NCBI GenBank assembly: GCA_037833965.1
Contig: AP031355.1
Span: 5,233,501 to 5,297,500, forward strand
Direction: 5' to 3'
From: Marchantia polymorpha subsp. ruderalis
Taxonomy: Eukaryota > Streptophyta > Marchantiopsida > Marchantiales > Marchantiaceae
DNA length: 64,000 nt
Part shown: positions 22,332-34,509 of the stretch, in pieces
Numbering within the stretch: position 1 is the first letter of the stretch
How the letters are laid out: each line of letters opens with the position of its first letter
Notes under the pieces: generated by a model
Databases searched by the model: none
Seen by the model: only the letters and a program-made list of their open reading frames with translations
What the model was told of the DNA's origin: nothing
Program-made: the position numbers and the translations under genes

Positions 22332-25300
22332 CTGTGTTTGTCCAGAGGAATTGCAATCGCAGTGGATTCTACGGGGGGACATCTGCGCTGACCTGGGGCT
22401 CACTCACTGGACAGAAAGTCCGGTCGAGGAGACCCGAGGGATGGACCGCGCCGTTGCTCGAACTGCGATTCCTCCTCGGAAATCAGCGCGAGATTTCTCG
22501 TAGACTGTGAATGCATTTTGTACGCAAAGCCACCGGTGTGGACATTGTCTCTTGTGTGGCGAAGGCTCGGAATTACGAGGGTCCACTCGGTGTAACAACC
22601 GAAGGCGCTGGACCATCCCCACGGGGCACGAAGTGGGACAGGTGGGAATTTTCCAGAAAGCAGGATGTGGACAAATCCGACCCCTTGCACGAAATTTCAA
22701 GGGCAACACGTCGTCGTCGTCGTCGTCGTTGTCGTCGCTGCTGTGGCCCCCAGGGCTCGATTTGGACAGTTGTGATTTGAACTCATTGCGCCGTCCATTA
22801 CCGAGTTTGGTTCGGGGATTTTCTCACATGTTCTCGACCTCGCCCTCAACTTGCCACTAATCATGTCGTCCAAAGGCGCGACACTTGTCGTCGCAATCAT
22901 TCTCCTTTCGCTCTCTCCGTGCATGCTGCAGCAGCAGAGGAGGATTCACGGCGAAGTCAGACTCGAGTGCTTGCAACCTCGTCGTCGACACCAACTCGGT
23001 CTCCATGGGCCACGCAGCCATCCATTCATCCTTCCATCCATCGCTCCCTGTGCCCTGAGCCTGAGCCTGAGCCTGAGTTGGGTTGGAGTCCATGCTCGCG
23101 AGCGCTCCATGGGCCTCCGACAGTTTTGACGCTTAGCTCCTGATTCCCTCGCAGCCGGATGCCCGCGCGACCGCGCAAATGTGGACGCCGGCTGCGAAAA
23201 GGAGTGGCAGAATCCATGTCAAACAAGTCTTTCCCAGCGCTGCGCATCCCCTGGCAACAGTTTCCATGTCCAGCAGTGGACCGCTGTGCCGGGGCTCTCG
23301 AGGTCAAACCGAATCCCCGCAAAGCCTCCGAGTCCGGGCGAACGAACTGCCAGCAGAACTACCTGATCCGTCGTCTCGCGCATTTGAGGCCCCGATGTTG
23401 CAGCCAGCCCAGCCCAGCCCCGGCACGAGAATTGCCTCCGACGCTGGCTAGGACTTGTGTTCGTCCTTTGCCTCCCGCTGGGACAGGACTCCGAGGTCCA
23501 ATTCTTCCGCCATCCCTCCCCGACTAGCGCGCTTAATGCCCAGAGCCCGCTGGCTCGGACATTTGTCCTCATTTAAGAAAGCTCGACGTCAAATGCCTCA
23601 ATGCTGCCGAGGCCCGACGAGTAAAGGATCGACAGCAGCAGCGGCGGCATCGCGGTTCGGATCAGAGTATATTCTTTGGGGCTCGTAAGTCATTGATTGA
23701 GATTAATCACTCTGGTGCTCGTCCTTGGCAAACTAAAAGGCGATCGCATGATGACATCACCGATTCATTAAGCTCGATGAGCGTGATCATCGGTCTTCTT
23801 TAAGACTATTCCCAGTCGTCAGAGCCCGCCTTCGTTGGCTCGTTCGAGATTGAGATTGAGATTGGGATGGGGATGGAGATGGAGATGGAGGGAGTTGGCG
23901 GGCGAAAGGAAGAAGAGCCAGTGTTGCCTCCGATCCTCCGTTGCTCCGATCCCAGGGCGGTCCGGGCCTCCAACCATGTGGGAGGTCGGGCTCGCCCGCC
24001 ACCACTCTGTTCCGTTGCCTCTTTTCGAGCGCTCTGGGATTGGAGCGAGGCTGAGCTCAGCCCATCCTTGTGCTCGCGGGCGGAGGTGAATCGAAAAGTC
24101 TCAGAGCAGGAAAGCGAGGCACCTTTTCCATCTCACGAATCTGGAGCTGCTGCTTTCGAGCGGCGCACGAATACTACTACTACAGGGAGCCGAGGTCCCA
24201 GCACTCATGCACATCTCACCGAGGAGGAGGTGGAGGAGAGGAGGAGGAGGAAGAAGACGATGCAAGGGCTCGCCTTGTTCTTGTCCTTGTCCCTCTGGCT
24301 TGCAAGCGTCGAGCCGACATTCTTACCGAGGTCAAAATCCTATAACCACCATCGGCTGAAAAGATCGCTCGCCCTCTAGGTCTCTCTCTCTCTAGAGGCT
24401 GTAGGTCCCCTGGAGCACAAGCCGTTCGAGCGAGCGAGCGAGCGAGTCGGAATTACGTCTTCGCAGGGCATTCTGTTCAGAAGATGCGCATAATCAAATC
24501 GATCGCTCGCCTTTTATCTTATTCGAAAGCCAAACAAAATGCGTTCGTCCCACAGCAGCAGCAGCAGCAGCGGCGCCAGAGGTGCTCAGCAAATTCATCC
24601 AAATGGCAATGCCTCTTCCGGCGCATGGTGCCCGACTACAAGACATTTTGGCCGAGCGGCGCCGGGCGTAAGCCTCTGACACGGCTGGCCCAAGGAGGCG
24701 AATGCGATGCTCGACCGATGCATGCCAAGTCTGCAGCGGAGCTCGCCTCAACCAAAATCAGACGTAGCCTAGTCCACTTTCTTACGATCTATCTACACGA
24801 ACCTATCGATCTCCTTTCCTCCTTTCGTCCTGTCCCTCTCTTTCTCGCTCCCTCTCTCTTCCTTTCTGTGCTGATGTGCAAAAGGTGAAATGTGCGATGA
24901 CGACTGGTCACAGCGAGAATTAGCACAGAGGCAAAGCAGAGCCACCAGCACCGAGCCCCGAGTGGAAGACACGTCACATCGTATGCGTGAGGAGGACTGA
25001 CTGAGTGCACTCGGCGTCGCCAGTCGAGCGCTTCGCAGCAACCCATCCAACAAACCCATCAATCCGACATCCACTGCCGACCCTCCAAGTCCAGCCAAGG
25101 TTTCAAGCCAAGCCATCATTTTCTCGTACTGTTCGAGCCCACTGACTAACCGCCATTGCCTCAGTCCGGCCACTGCTTACAAACAGCTCTATCTGTCTGC
25201 CTGCTGCGGCCATGCTCGAGGTTTCCGTTTCTGCGCTCACTAGGAACGCTGTACAATAGAACCAGGAGAGCATGTGATTTGCTTTAGCGGGAACATTCAG

Positions 25301-27765
25301 TGCAATCGGTGGCACAGTACTGAGAAACAGGGACGCGTTCTGGGAGGACGTGTGGCCAAAATGGCTGAGGATCTAATGTAGGTAAGAGGATTCGTCGAGC
25401 GACAGTGAGGGGGGCTCGTCCAGGGAAGCGGCGAGATAAGAGACAAAGCGTCGGAATGTTATTAAATTGGGGCTCTCGCATACGAACACAGTTCGCAGGC
25501 ATTCGCAGCGCTAGATACTTGCATATGATAAAGCACGCGAACATCATTCTTATATGCGAAAGCGCCGAATGTGCCGGCCCGACTTTCACTCTGTCCTTGC
25601 GCCGGGTAAGGTAAAGTGCGTCGGCTCTGCTCTGCTCTGCTCACCTCCATGGACGAGCGGGAAGCGAGTAACAAGAATCATAAAGTAAGGAAAACGGGGC
25701 GGAGAGGGGAGGGGCGGGGCGAGGGGGGCACCTGGCTCGTCCGGCCCACACATGGCATGGAAAGGCATTATCAGCTCGCATAACCTCGCAGAATGCGAAC
25801 GAGGCCCATACATGCGTAGGGTCGGCAGGGCTTGAGCTGTAGCCCTGTAAGTTGACAGCGAATTGGCTTGCTTAAGGCTGATGCAGGGCCGCGAGCTGAT
25901 GCGTGCGAAGCTTCCAGTGTGGAGGAGGCGGGTGGAGGAGTTTGGCCAAGGTTTAGAAGTGGCAGTGCTCTTGTGTCCACGGGCATGCTGGAATTTGCGA
26001 AGGACTGGTTTGGCGGTGGTGGACAGAATGAGGCCTGGTTGGTACGTCGCAGCGAGGGGACGGAAGTAGGGGGGAGGGGGGAGGCGGGTGGGGGGGGGGG
26101 GGAGCTTTACGACGCGAGTCAGAACTGGAGGGACTATGATAGCGGCGGTGATGTAGTCGCGCTCGAGTGCAGACAGAGCTGCAAATTTCTTGGACGTAAG
26201 GTGGTGTCCTACGTGCATATTCCCTCTCGAGGCGAGGCGAGGCGGGGCGGGGGCGGTCGGGCAGGAGTTAGAATCTGGGAGGGAGCCCATTGTTCCTCGG
26301 GTTGGGTGGTGGTGTAATTACTGCTCTCGAGTTTTGATGGCCGACTGACTTACGACTGGACGGGATGATTCCTTTCAGAAGTCGCCTACTCGCAGTCCTC
26401 CTCCTCCTCCTCCTCCTCCGCCTCTTGCAGCACCAGCTGCTGCTACATTGCCTCACGAGCAGCGGCGAGGAGGGCCCTCTCCCCGCCCCCTCCTCCAGCC
26501 CAGCCTCCAGCAGCGCTGCTGTGCTGCTGCTGCTGCTGCTGCCCATGGACTTCTGCCTTGCCTGCCTGCCTTCGCAACTGAACCCTGCAGCAACTGCCTG
26601 CTTCCGCCTCTCCTCCTCTTTGCTGCCCTGAACATTCCAGTCCTTCCCAGTCCTCCACCTTCTCTCTCCTCTCCTCTCGTCCCGTCCCGTCTCCTGCCTG
26701 CCTGCCTGCTCGACTCGCTCGCTCGCTCGCTCGTCCACCACCTCGCTCGCCAGCCAAATCTTGCGTCCCGTCGCACGCTCTCCTGCCGCCCTGCCTGCTG
26801 CCATACGTATATAGACCATCCGGCTCTCGCTCACCACGTTCCATCGGCCTAGTGGTACTTTTATCCGGCCTCAATTTCGGAGTCCACTGCAGGAGCTGCT
26901 GCTGTTGCTCGAGCGAGCGAGCTCGTGTGAGTCTGTTTCCGTAGTTCAGTAGTTCAGTGGGTCGGGACAGCAGCGCGGACGTAGACCGTCGACTGCACCA
27001 CCTGCACGAGCTGTACTCGTCCAGCAGAAGAATCAGACGGCACGACGCTCTTGCCAGCTCTTGGGTGCGCTTCGTCGATCCAAGCCCTCTCTCTTGCCGC
27101 AGTCGACTCTCGAGCTGAGCTGTGAGCTGAGCCAGCTGCTGCATCGCGAAAGATGGTCGCTCGCACTCCGCTGGTGGTCAATTTCGAGTGAGCGAGCGCT
27201 GTTGCGCGTCGCGCGGTCATGCTTTGCGAACTTCGACCCCACTTTCGGTGCTACGGGCAGCTCGACTGACTGCAACCACCCCACCCGCATCGCCTCGCCT
27301 CGCCTCGCAACAATCCTCGACCGGGCGGCTGTCGGTGACAGCGGGAGTATGCAAATGCTGCAATCTCCGAGGCCGAGTCTGGACGCAGAATCATGCCATC
27401 AGCGCTGAACATTCAACTGCGAGCGTCGAGCGGATTGCGTCGCCAAGAGAAGGAAGGAACCGGTGCACCATCTCGTCGGCCATCGACGGCTGGCAGGCGG
27501 AGCTCGGGTTTGTGGCTGAGGTAATTCGCTGCAAGCAGCCAAGGCTGGCGCGGGCCAGGCCGGGCCGCTCAATCCTCCGCACATTGGAGCTTTACTCGCG
27601 TCTCTAATTCTCGCCAACCCATTGGGTCGTGAAATCTTGGCCTCGTGCTGCCGCTGACCAAAACACCTGCCCGCCTAGCGCGAGCGAGCTAGGCGCATTT
27701 CTTCGGCGATTGGCCGCCCGGCACCGCGCAGCAGCAGTGCAGTGCGATCGGCGGGAACGCAAGGA

Positions 27766-27784
27766 GGGAGGGAGGGAGGGAGGG
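27766..27784. repeat. GGGA microsatellite
   Basis: Short (GGGA)n run. Similar runs lie at about 27,979-27,998 and 60,859-60,881, in the upstream regions of the NPH3-family and BAHD genes. Confidence 0.8.
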
Positions 27785-28594
27785 GCCGCGCAGCTGGGAC
27801 CATTCAGGGACGGTCCGGGAGCAATCGCCATTCTCCATCTGGCGCTCCATCCGCACTCCTCTAGCTAGAGCTGGTCCGAGGGGCAGCAGCCTTTAATAGA
27901 AGCGGCTTGCGGGGGATCGGTCGCAGGAATTGCCGCAGCCGCTTTTGCGAGCGAGCGAGCGAGCGGGTCCCTCGGCCGAGGGAGGGAGGGAGGGAGGGAC
28001 CGGGCGTACTGTCGTCGTGTTGAATGGGCGTATTCCACGGGGGCTCTCGCGTTCCCGCACTTTCGGTTGTCGGTTGCGGGGCTCGGGTCCTTATTGATTC
28101 CGGGGTTGGCCTCGGTCGCGCAAAGGGCTTCTCCTTCGCGGAGCCTGAGCGAGCTGGATGTCGGGCACAGGCATGAGCGGCCGCAAGAACTGCTGCTCGC
28201 TTGTCGGGGATGAGGGAATGGTGTCGTGCGCTGGAAGGGCCCAGAATTTCATCCGGACCTTTGACCGCTGGAGGCTTTGATGACACAAATATGACGTGCC
28301 CTTCTCCTTCGTTCGTGGATTGCATGCTATGACGCTTTGTGCGAGCTGTAGATGGTCGTCGTTCTCTACGTTGATGTTGATATCGGGACGAGGAGAGCCC
28401 GCAGGAGGTGCAGCAGCAGCAGCAGCAGCTGCGGGATGTTAGATCCCGCGCTCGCGAGAGGATTGTGCAGGAGTGACGTGACGGCACGAGGAGGATGAGC
28501 GGCGACGATGTTCATCAGTGACAGGTAGCACGAGAGCTGCGAGAGTCCGCCGCTTCGAATTAGCTGACGCTCGTGTTCGCAAGCTTCGTCCATC

Positions 28595-31500
28595 ATGAAG
28601 TTCATGAAATTGGGAGCCAAGGTCGACATTTTCCACACCGACGGAAACGTCACGTAAGTCTCCACCCACCCCTCTCTCGATTCAGCAGGCGCTTCCGCTA
28701 GTCACCAGAATGAGCCCCGGGCTCTATTTCGCGGCGGAGCGCTTGCAATTGCAGCGTCCTTTGCTTCCTTGCCAGTCTACTCTCGCTTCTGCCAGCTTGG
28801 GGAGCTCTTCTCTCGCGACATCTGTCGCAATTGTGAGTCAGTTTGAGCGCTGGAATGGCGCCAGCAAGAGCTGGCACTAGATTCAAAGGCTAGCAAGTGC
28901 TTCATCCGTGAACGAGCTGGTCCGAGTTGATGCACGTTCGGTCGTTGAAATGACATTTTATAATAAGAATTGACTGATCCGTACACGAATAAGTTTCAGG
29001 TACATCGCATTTTGCTACGTCAGTGAACGTCTCACCATGTTCGCTGCCGCAGCCATGTTCTATGCTGGGTTGCTCTAATCTCAAGGCGTCGGATGTCACG
29101 CATGATGTCTTCTCCATGTGGGAATGGTTAAGTGGAAGTTGTGCACTGTTCCTTGAGATAGTGCTGTAGTGGGCTTCAGGCATGAGCTAATTATGTGTCG
29201 AACAGATTCTAATTACCGTATACACTATATTCTCGAAAGTCGTGAAAATTGTTGGATAAAGCGCCAGTGGAAGACCTTTTAATTTCTAGTGAATCAGAAC
29301 GTACAGTCAAAGTGTTTCTGCCCCATCAGATGCGGGGGGCATTCTAGTCCCGAACACAACGTGAGACTTTTGTTTTTTACCTGATTGAACCTTGTATATG
29401 TTTTGCAGGTCAGTGGCAACAGACCTTTCCAGTGATGTAGTCATCAAGGTTGATGATGCACAACTCCATCTTCACAAGGTAAATCAATCAATCAATCAAT
29501 CTCTCTCTTTCTCTCTCTCTCTAGAGTGTGTAGCTGACCTTTAGTTCTGGATGGCAGTTTCCTCTTCTGTGCAAAAGCGGCAAGCTTCAAAAATTGATAG
29601 CTGAGGCACGGGAGATGAGCACAAATGAGATAGATCTCGAAGACTTCCCTGGCGGCAACGAGTCTTTGGAGCTGTGTATGAAGTTTTGTTACGGAATAGC
29701 AATCACGTTCAACGCCTACAATGTGGTTCCTGTGCGCTGCGGAGCGGAGTACCTGGAAATGACAGAAGCAATCGAGAAGGGTAACCTCATCTACAAGCTA
29801 GAAGTTTTCTTGAACACAAGTATCTTCCGGAGTTGGAAAGACTCTATCATCGTGCTTCAAAGCTGCAAGGCTCTGATGCCTTGGTCCGAAGACCTGAAAA
29901 TAGTTGCTCGCTGTATAGATTCTATTGCATCCAAAACTGCGACGGATCCTGCCAAGGTCGATTGGTCATTTACTCACACTCGAACACCCACTGCAACTGT
30001 TACAAGCGTCGAACATTCTACCACAGATTTAACAAGTCCGCCATGGAATGGTATTCAAAGTCGTCGCCATCGGGTTGTCCCCAAAGACTGGTGGGCAGAG
30101 GACATTTTGGAGCTGGAGATGGACTTCTACTGGAGGGTGATGGTAGCTATCAAAGCCAAAGGAATGGCTCAGGATTTGGTAGGAGAGGCACTTAGGCTTT
30201 ACGCCATGAGATGGTTACCTGGTCTATCAAAGGAAGATAGTGCTCCAAGACCATCAGCAGCTGCTTCAGTTCCATGTGAGGCAATAGAAGTTGCTGGGAA
30301 GCACAGGTTGTTACTGGAGACCATAGTGAATCTACTACCTGCAGAAAAGGGTACGTCTTGTTGCAGCTTTTTGTTGAAGTTGCTCAAAGCAGCTACTATC
30401 TTGAATGCATCTCCATCGTGCAAAATGGAGCTGGCTCGGCGAATAGGTCTCCAGCTGGAAGAGGCCACTCTTGACGACCTCCTCATTCCATCTCTTTCTT
30501 ATACAAATAACACTTTGTTTGATGTTGACGTCATTCAACACATACTTGAACACTTCCTTATGCAAGACCAAAGTCCTCCAGTCAGTCCGACTCGTGCACG
30601 TCAGCCAGGCGAGAGCCGGCGGAGGACTCGATCAGCGGAGAACATAGATTTTTCGGAGAGTAGAAGAGCTACTTGTGCTACGCATAGTTCCAAGTTAAAA
30701 GTGGCAAAACTCATCGACAGTTACCTGGCCGAGATCGCCCGAGATCCAAATATTCAAGTCTCCAAGTTCGTCTCTCTAGCTGAGGCAATTCCTGATTTTG
30801 CCCGGCCTGTTCATGATGGGTTGTATCGAGGCATCGATATGTTTCTCAAGGTAAGCTTCCACATATACGTGAAGATGAAGATTCTAGTTTAAGCTTATGT
30901 TCTGTGTATGTGGGCAAACGATGAGTCTTGTGATTGCAATGAGAGTATCTGCGTGTAACTTACTGTTTGTCGATCAGAGATGTATTTTTCCGTTAGCGGA
31001 TCTCTGCATATTGTACCACGACGTCAATGCTTGTCTGTCCTGTTTGATGATGACGCCCAAGTTATACATCATTACGTCCCCGGCACATTTGCCGTCTTCA
31101 GAAACTGTCGCATATGATTTGTCCAAATTGCTCTGTCTGAAGGTGTCTGCTACTCGATACGAGGCCCTCCTGCTTCCGTTTTATAGAAAATCGATCGAAG
31201 CTTTGATTGAAGCCTAGAAACAAATGTGAGGTTAGTGTAAGATGAGTTTGCACTGGAAGAAAAAATTCAACTTGGACTGAACCTCCTTACACCTACTGAT
31301 TCTGAATTCTCTTGCTCTTTCCAGGAACATCCCAATCTAAGTAAAAGCGACCGTAAAAGGATATGCCGATTGATGGATTGCAAGAAGTTGTCAATGGACG
31401 CTTGTATGCATGCAGCACAGAATGAACGTCTACCCCTCCGTGTAGTTGTTCAAGTTCTTTTCTTTGAACAAGTAAGGACTGCCATGACGGGTGGATTCTT

Positions 31501-31921
31501 GCTGCATGATCTGCCTGGTAATATCAAGGCCCTTTTACCGCCCTCACAAGTTCAAGCATTGGAAGCTGCATCTTTGCAGGATGCTGGTACGCCCGAAGAG
31601 GCATGGGACACTGTCCATCACGATTTCAATGCGCTGAAGGGAGATCTGGCCAACATGAAGAAGCGAATTGCAGAGGCAGAGCGAGAACGCACAAACATTC
31701 AAATCGAGGCCGTGAAACAGTCATCCAAGCAGAAGGCCACGTTTCCGTTTCCGTCTATCTCGAAGAAGTTTCTCGGCAAGTTTTTTAACCAACAAAGTAA
31801 AGGGCCTATTGAAGTCACCAAGGGTTCAGACACATCCACCAAAGATTCAGAGAGCTCAGGTTCAGGTAACTCTCCTCCCGGAAAAGCGACAGTCAGGACT
31901 CATAATCAGTCTGTAACCTAG
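28595..31921 (+). CDS. NPH3/RPT2-like (NRL) BTB-NPH3 domain protein
   Basis: Likely plasma-membrane-associated adaptor of phototropin or polar-auxin signalling; the family's BTB and NPH3 domains connect phototropins, PINs or Cullin-3 ligases. Exons: 28595-28653, 29409-29478, 29558-30850 and 31325-31921; 672 aa. All junctions are GT-AG and keep frame. The start gives [18 protein letters not shown], the family's usual N-terminus. The BTB domain covers about residues 24-130 ([20 protein letters not shown]). The NPH3 domain runs from [19 protein letters not shown] (residue 219) to about 530. It includes [42 protein letters not shown] and the strongly conserved [21 protein letters not shown] coiled coil follows (about 567-605), then a basic tail. 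Length is normal for the family. The subfamily and light role are inferred. It has no linked partner gene here. Confidence 0.95.
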
Positions 31922-34446
31922 ATATGTAGGTGAGGTGAGTTGTGTGTACATCATTATGTCTACCGTATAGTGGCAGTCTTTGATGCCTTAGAACTTGGTG
32001 TTTCCAAGGTTGCCTCACCCGGGAAAGTTGCAACTATTCCTCTTGGGAAAACTGGTTTGAGGATTTTATGGCTACGTCTCAGAGACTGATAGATCTTGGT
32101 CAAACGTCCAAGGATGCCCCACTAGCCTCTGCTGGAAATACAGCGAGCTGTTTCGTACTCTTGAGGACAGTAGAGTAGTAGTGATGAGCCTTCCTGAGTC
32201 TGACTGTAATACCCCCTGAGCTTTAAGTGGAACTGGCTGGGCTTTTTCTGTCGAATCTTGAAATTGTTGTCAACGTTAAATCCTGAGGTTTGATGGAAGA
32301 GCTTGGATGCATAGAATATGAAGAATCCACTAAGAAAGCTTAACTTAGGAAAGGGTCATATTCATTTTGTGCTAAGGTCAGCGTCAGTCTAACTTGAAGC
32401 TCGAGGGTACATCAACCTTCCTGTTGCAAGTGGAGATGTGTAGGGTCGTCCATAGAGATTAAGTCGTTGTTATTCTAATGTAATCGTGAGTATTCACAAA
32501 GCCTGTGTAAAGTCGGTCTCGTTACCCATTGAACTTTAACGTTGAGGGTTTATCTGCCAGTGGATTATGTGTTCTCCTTGAGATAACATAATAACAGAAA
32601 TAAAGGAAGATATGTTTAAGAAAGCCTTCTTCTCTGTAGATGCAAATCTAAAGTTTTAGCTCCTATTTTACATAAAGTTGTTCAAGTTGGATGGTTTCAA
32701 TGCTGCTGGATGCCACTGTTATTTGAGGAATTTATGATTGGAATTCATTCATATTGTCGTCATTAGCTGCTTCAATTGATGATATACACTTCACATTGAC
32801 GCAAGAAACCCTTACAGTATATGGGGATTCTTTCATTTTCAGAATGTTCACCAGGTAGAGGCTACTTGAGTACCTTGTTTGATCATTACTGTGGCTGCAG
32901 GTGGTCTTGCATGAATATTTCCAGCTCTCATGAGCTAGCAATACCCTGGAGGCTTCAAACTTGGTTCGTCATACTTACAGTATACATGGGAGTCCCTTTA
33001 TGAGGAAGTCCTTGATCTTCATCAAAGCTGGTTTATGGAGAAGTCACTGTTGAAAGCTAGGTGCAAAAGTAGAATATGGCACGAATCCTCTGCCGCTGAG
33101 GGTCTAGTCTAGAGTCGACTTCCAAGATACTGTAAATCATGTGCTTCGTCTTGGTTCTCGATCTCCTCACAGCCGTAGTTATTGATGTCAGCCCTTGAGG
33201 CAGAACAAGCTCAGCGCTAAAAGGTTTCTGATCATGAGATTTTATGCAGTAGCAAATTAAAGGCTTCCACATGAGTTTTCTTCTCCATTCTTCTGGAATA
33301 CCTCGAGTGTATCAAGAGTGGTTTGGCTTATCATAGAAATTTTGTTTGTAGAGCTTGTGTTAAAGAGTTAGATCGTTATTTTAATCCTTACGCAGGGCTC
33401 TCCTAAATAACTACTTTTCCAGATGGACATGACAGAGAATTCAGGCAGAGTCTGAAGAATAGAAATGTACAGACAGGTCGGACATAATCTCAAACCTTGG
33501 AGAGAAGTTGAAGGAAGTAACGCATGAAGGACGATCGTTCGTCTTTGCTCATTGCAAGTTGTGATTGCAGTAGCCATTCAGGGAAGTTTGTGGTCGTCCA
33601 TTCATAGCTAATGTTTGAGCGCAAGGTCATCTTAAGGTCAAGTGACATCTTGTTTGAATCCCTCGACCTGCGACGTAAATTTGTGTGGTATATAGGTGTG
33701 AATCTATATGCCGCAAACGATTGTTCAAGCAACCAGAACATACCTGTCAAAGCTAGAATGTGTTTTGATTCTGCTTATACCAACTTCCACACTTTGTACA
33801 ACAATATAGTTGTCTCCAAATTTAGAGTACCTGGTTACTGCCTTGGATAGATGGAGCATCTCTAGATACGGATTATTAAGCAGAATGTACGGATTAGATT
33901 TCAGAAGCGCCAGCTAATCCCTAACTTGTCCATGCGAGGCGTGACGGAGCGCTCTCTATTCAAACTTCTGCTTAGACAGAGCTTCAATCTTTGCTTCAAG
34001 CAAGGCTCCTCCAAAGGAACCGCGAGGGAGGTCTCAGCATCGTCGTTTCTTTGCTATGGAAGAATTTTTGGATAAACACAACTTGCAATCTGCATTATCT
34101 GGCTTCCTCTATATTTGCACACTCGTGTACCGTGTCCAGAATGCTTGACTGTGAGCCCTCGTAGTGCTCCGAGAAATGTGTCATAGCAAAGTTGTGAGCG
34201 TGTAAAGAGGAAGTACACGATCAAGTCTTTGAAGACTGAGTTCTGCGTTGAGGATCCTCCAACGTTTCCAATATTGCTTGTTAAATATGGGTTTCCATAA
34301 AGAGTGTTGAAACAACAGCGATATTCACAAATAAAAAGGCCACAACCAATTCGTTTCCCATACATAATTACATTTTAAGGCGATAAGCTGTGAAGAAATA
34401 TAGTGTGAAAGTAGGAAGAAATGAAACGGTAAAACTGGGCTAGGCT
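31922..34446. other. 3' flank of the NPH3-family gene, no further gene seen
   Basis: The 3' UTR probably runs to about 32.6 kb. Beyond it only short, unrelated frames occur on both strands, without domain or splice support. Confidence 0.45.
32599..32604 (+). terminator. Candidate poly(A) signal of the NPH3-family gene
   Basis: AATAAA about 680 bp after the stop codon, in AT-rich DNA. Plant signals are loose, so this is only a plausible 3' end. Confidence 0.35.
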
Positions 34447-34509
34447 GTCAGGTCCTAGCTCCATGTTTTCACTCACTTAAGAGTGAAAACATGGAGCATA
34501 GGACCTGAC
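34447..34509. repeat. Near-perfect 63-nt hairpin
   Basis: Arms of 28-29 bp (GTCAGGTCCTA then GCTCCATGTTTTCACTC) pair fully except for one unpaired base, around a 6-nt loop (ACTTAA). The complementarity ends abruptly at both outer sides. Confidence 0.9.

Larger units (their letters stand above)
20960..28594. other. GC-rich, low-complexity upstream region, no defensible gene
   Basis: Long frames occur on both strands at once, as expected for GC-rich DNA poor in stop codons. Their products are low in complexity (Arg, Pro, Ser, Leu runs). Microsatellites abound: GA, GAGC, CGT, CAG/CTG and GGGA. The right end must hold the promoter and 5' leader of the NPH3-family gene. Small secreted-peptide-like frames at 22,863 and 24,260 are treated as findings only. 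Confidence 0.45.

Noticed and set aside
25586..27144. Long overlapping frames of 190-235 codons on minus at 25,586-26,290, 26,268-26,837 and 26,443-27,144
   Set aside because: They overlap each other and plus frames, are made of Arg/Ser/Gln/Pro runs from microsatellites, and show no domain or splice structure.
33640..33665. GTTTGAATCCC, resembling a tRNA B box
   Set aside because: No A box at the proper distance and no cloverleaf can be drawn.
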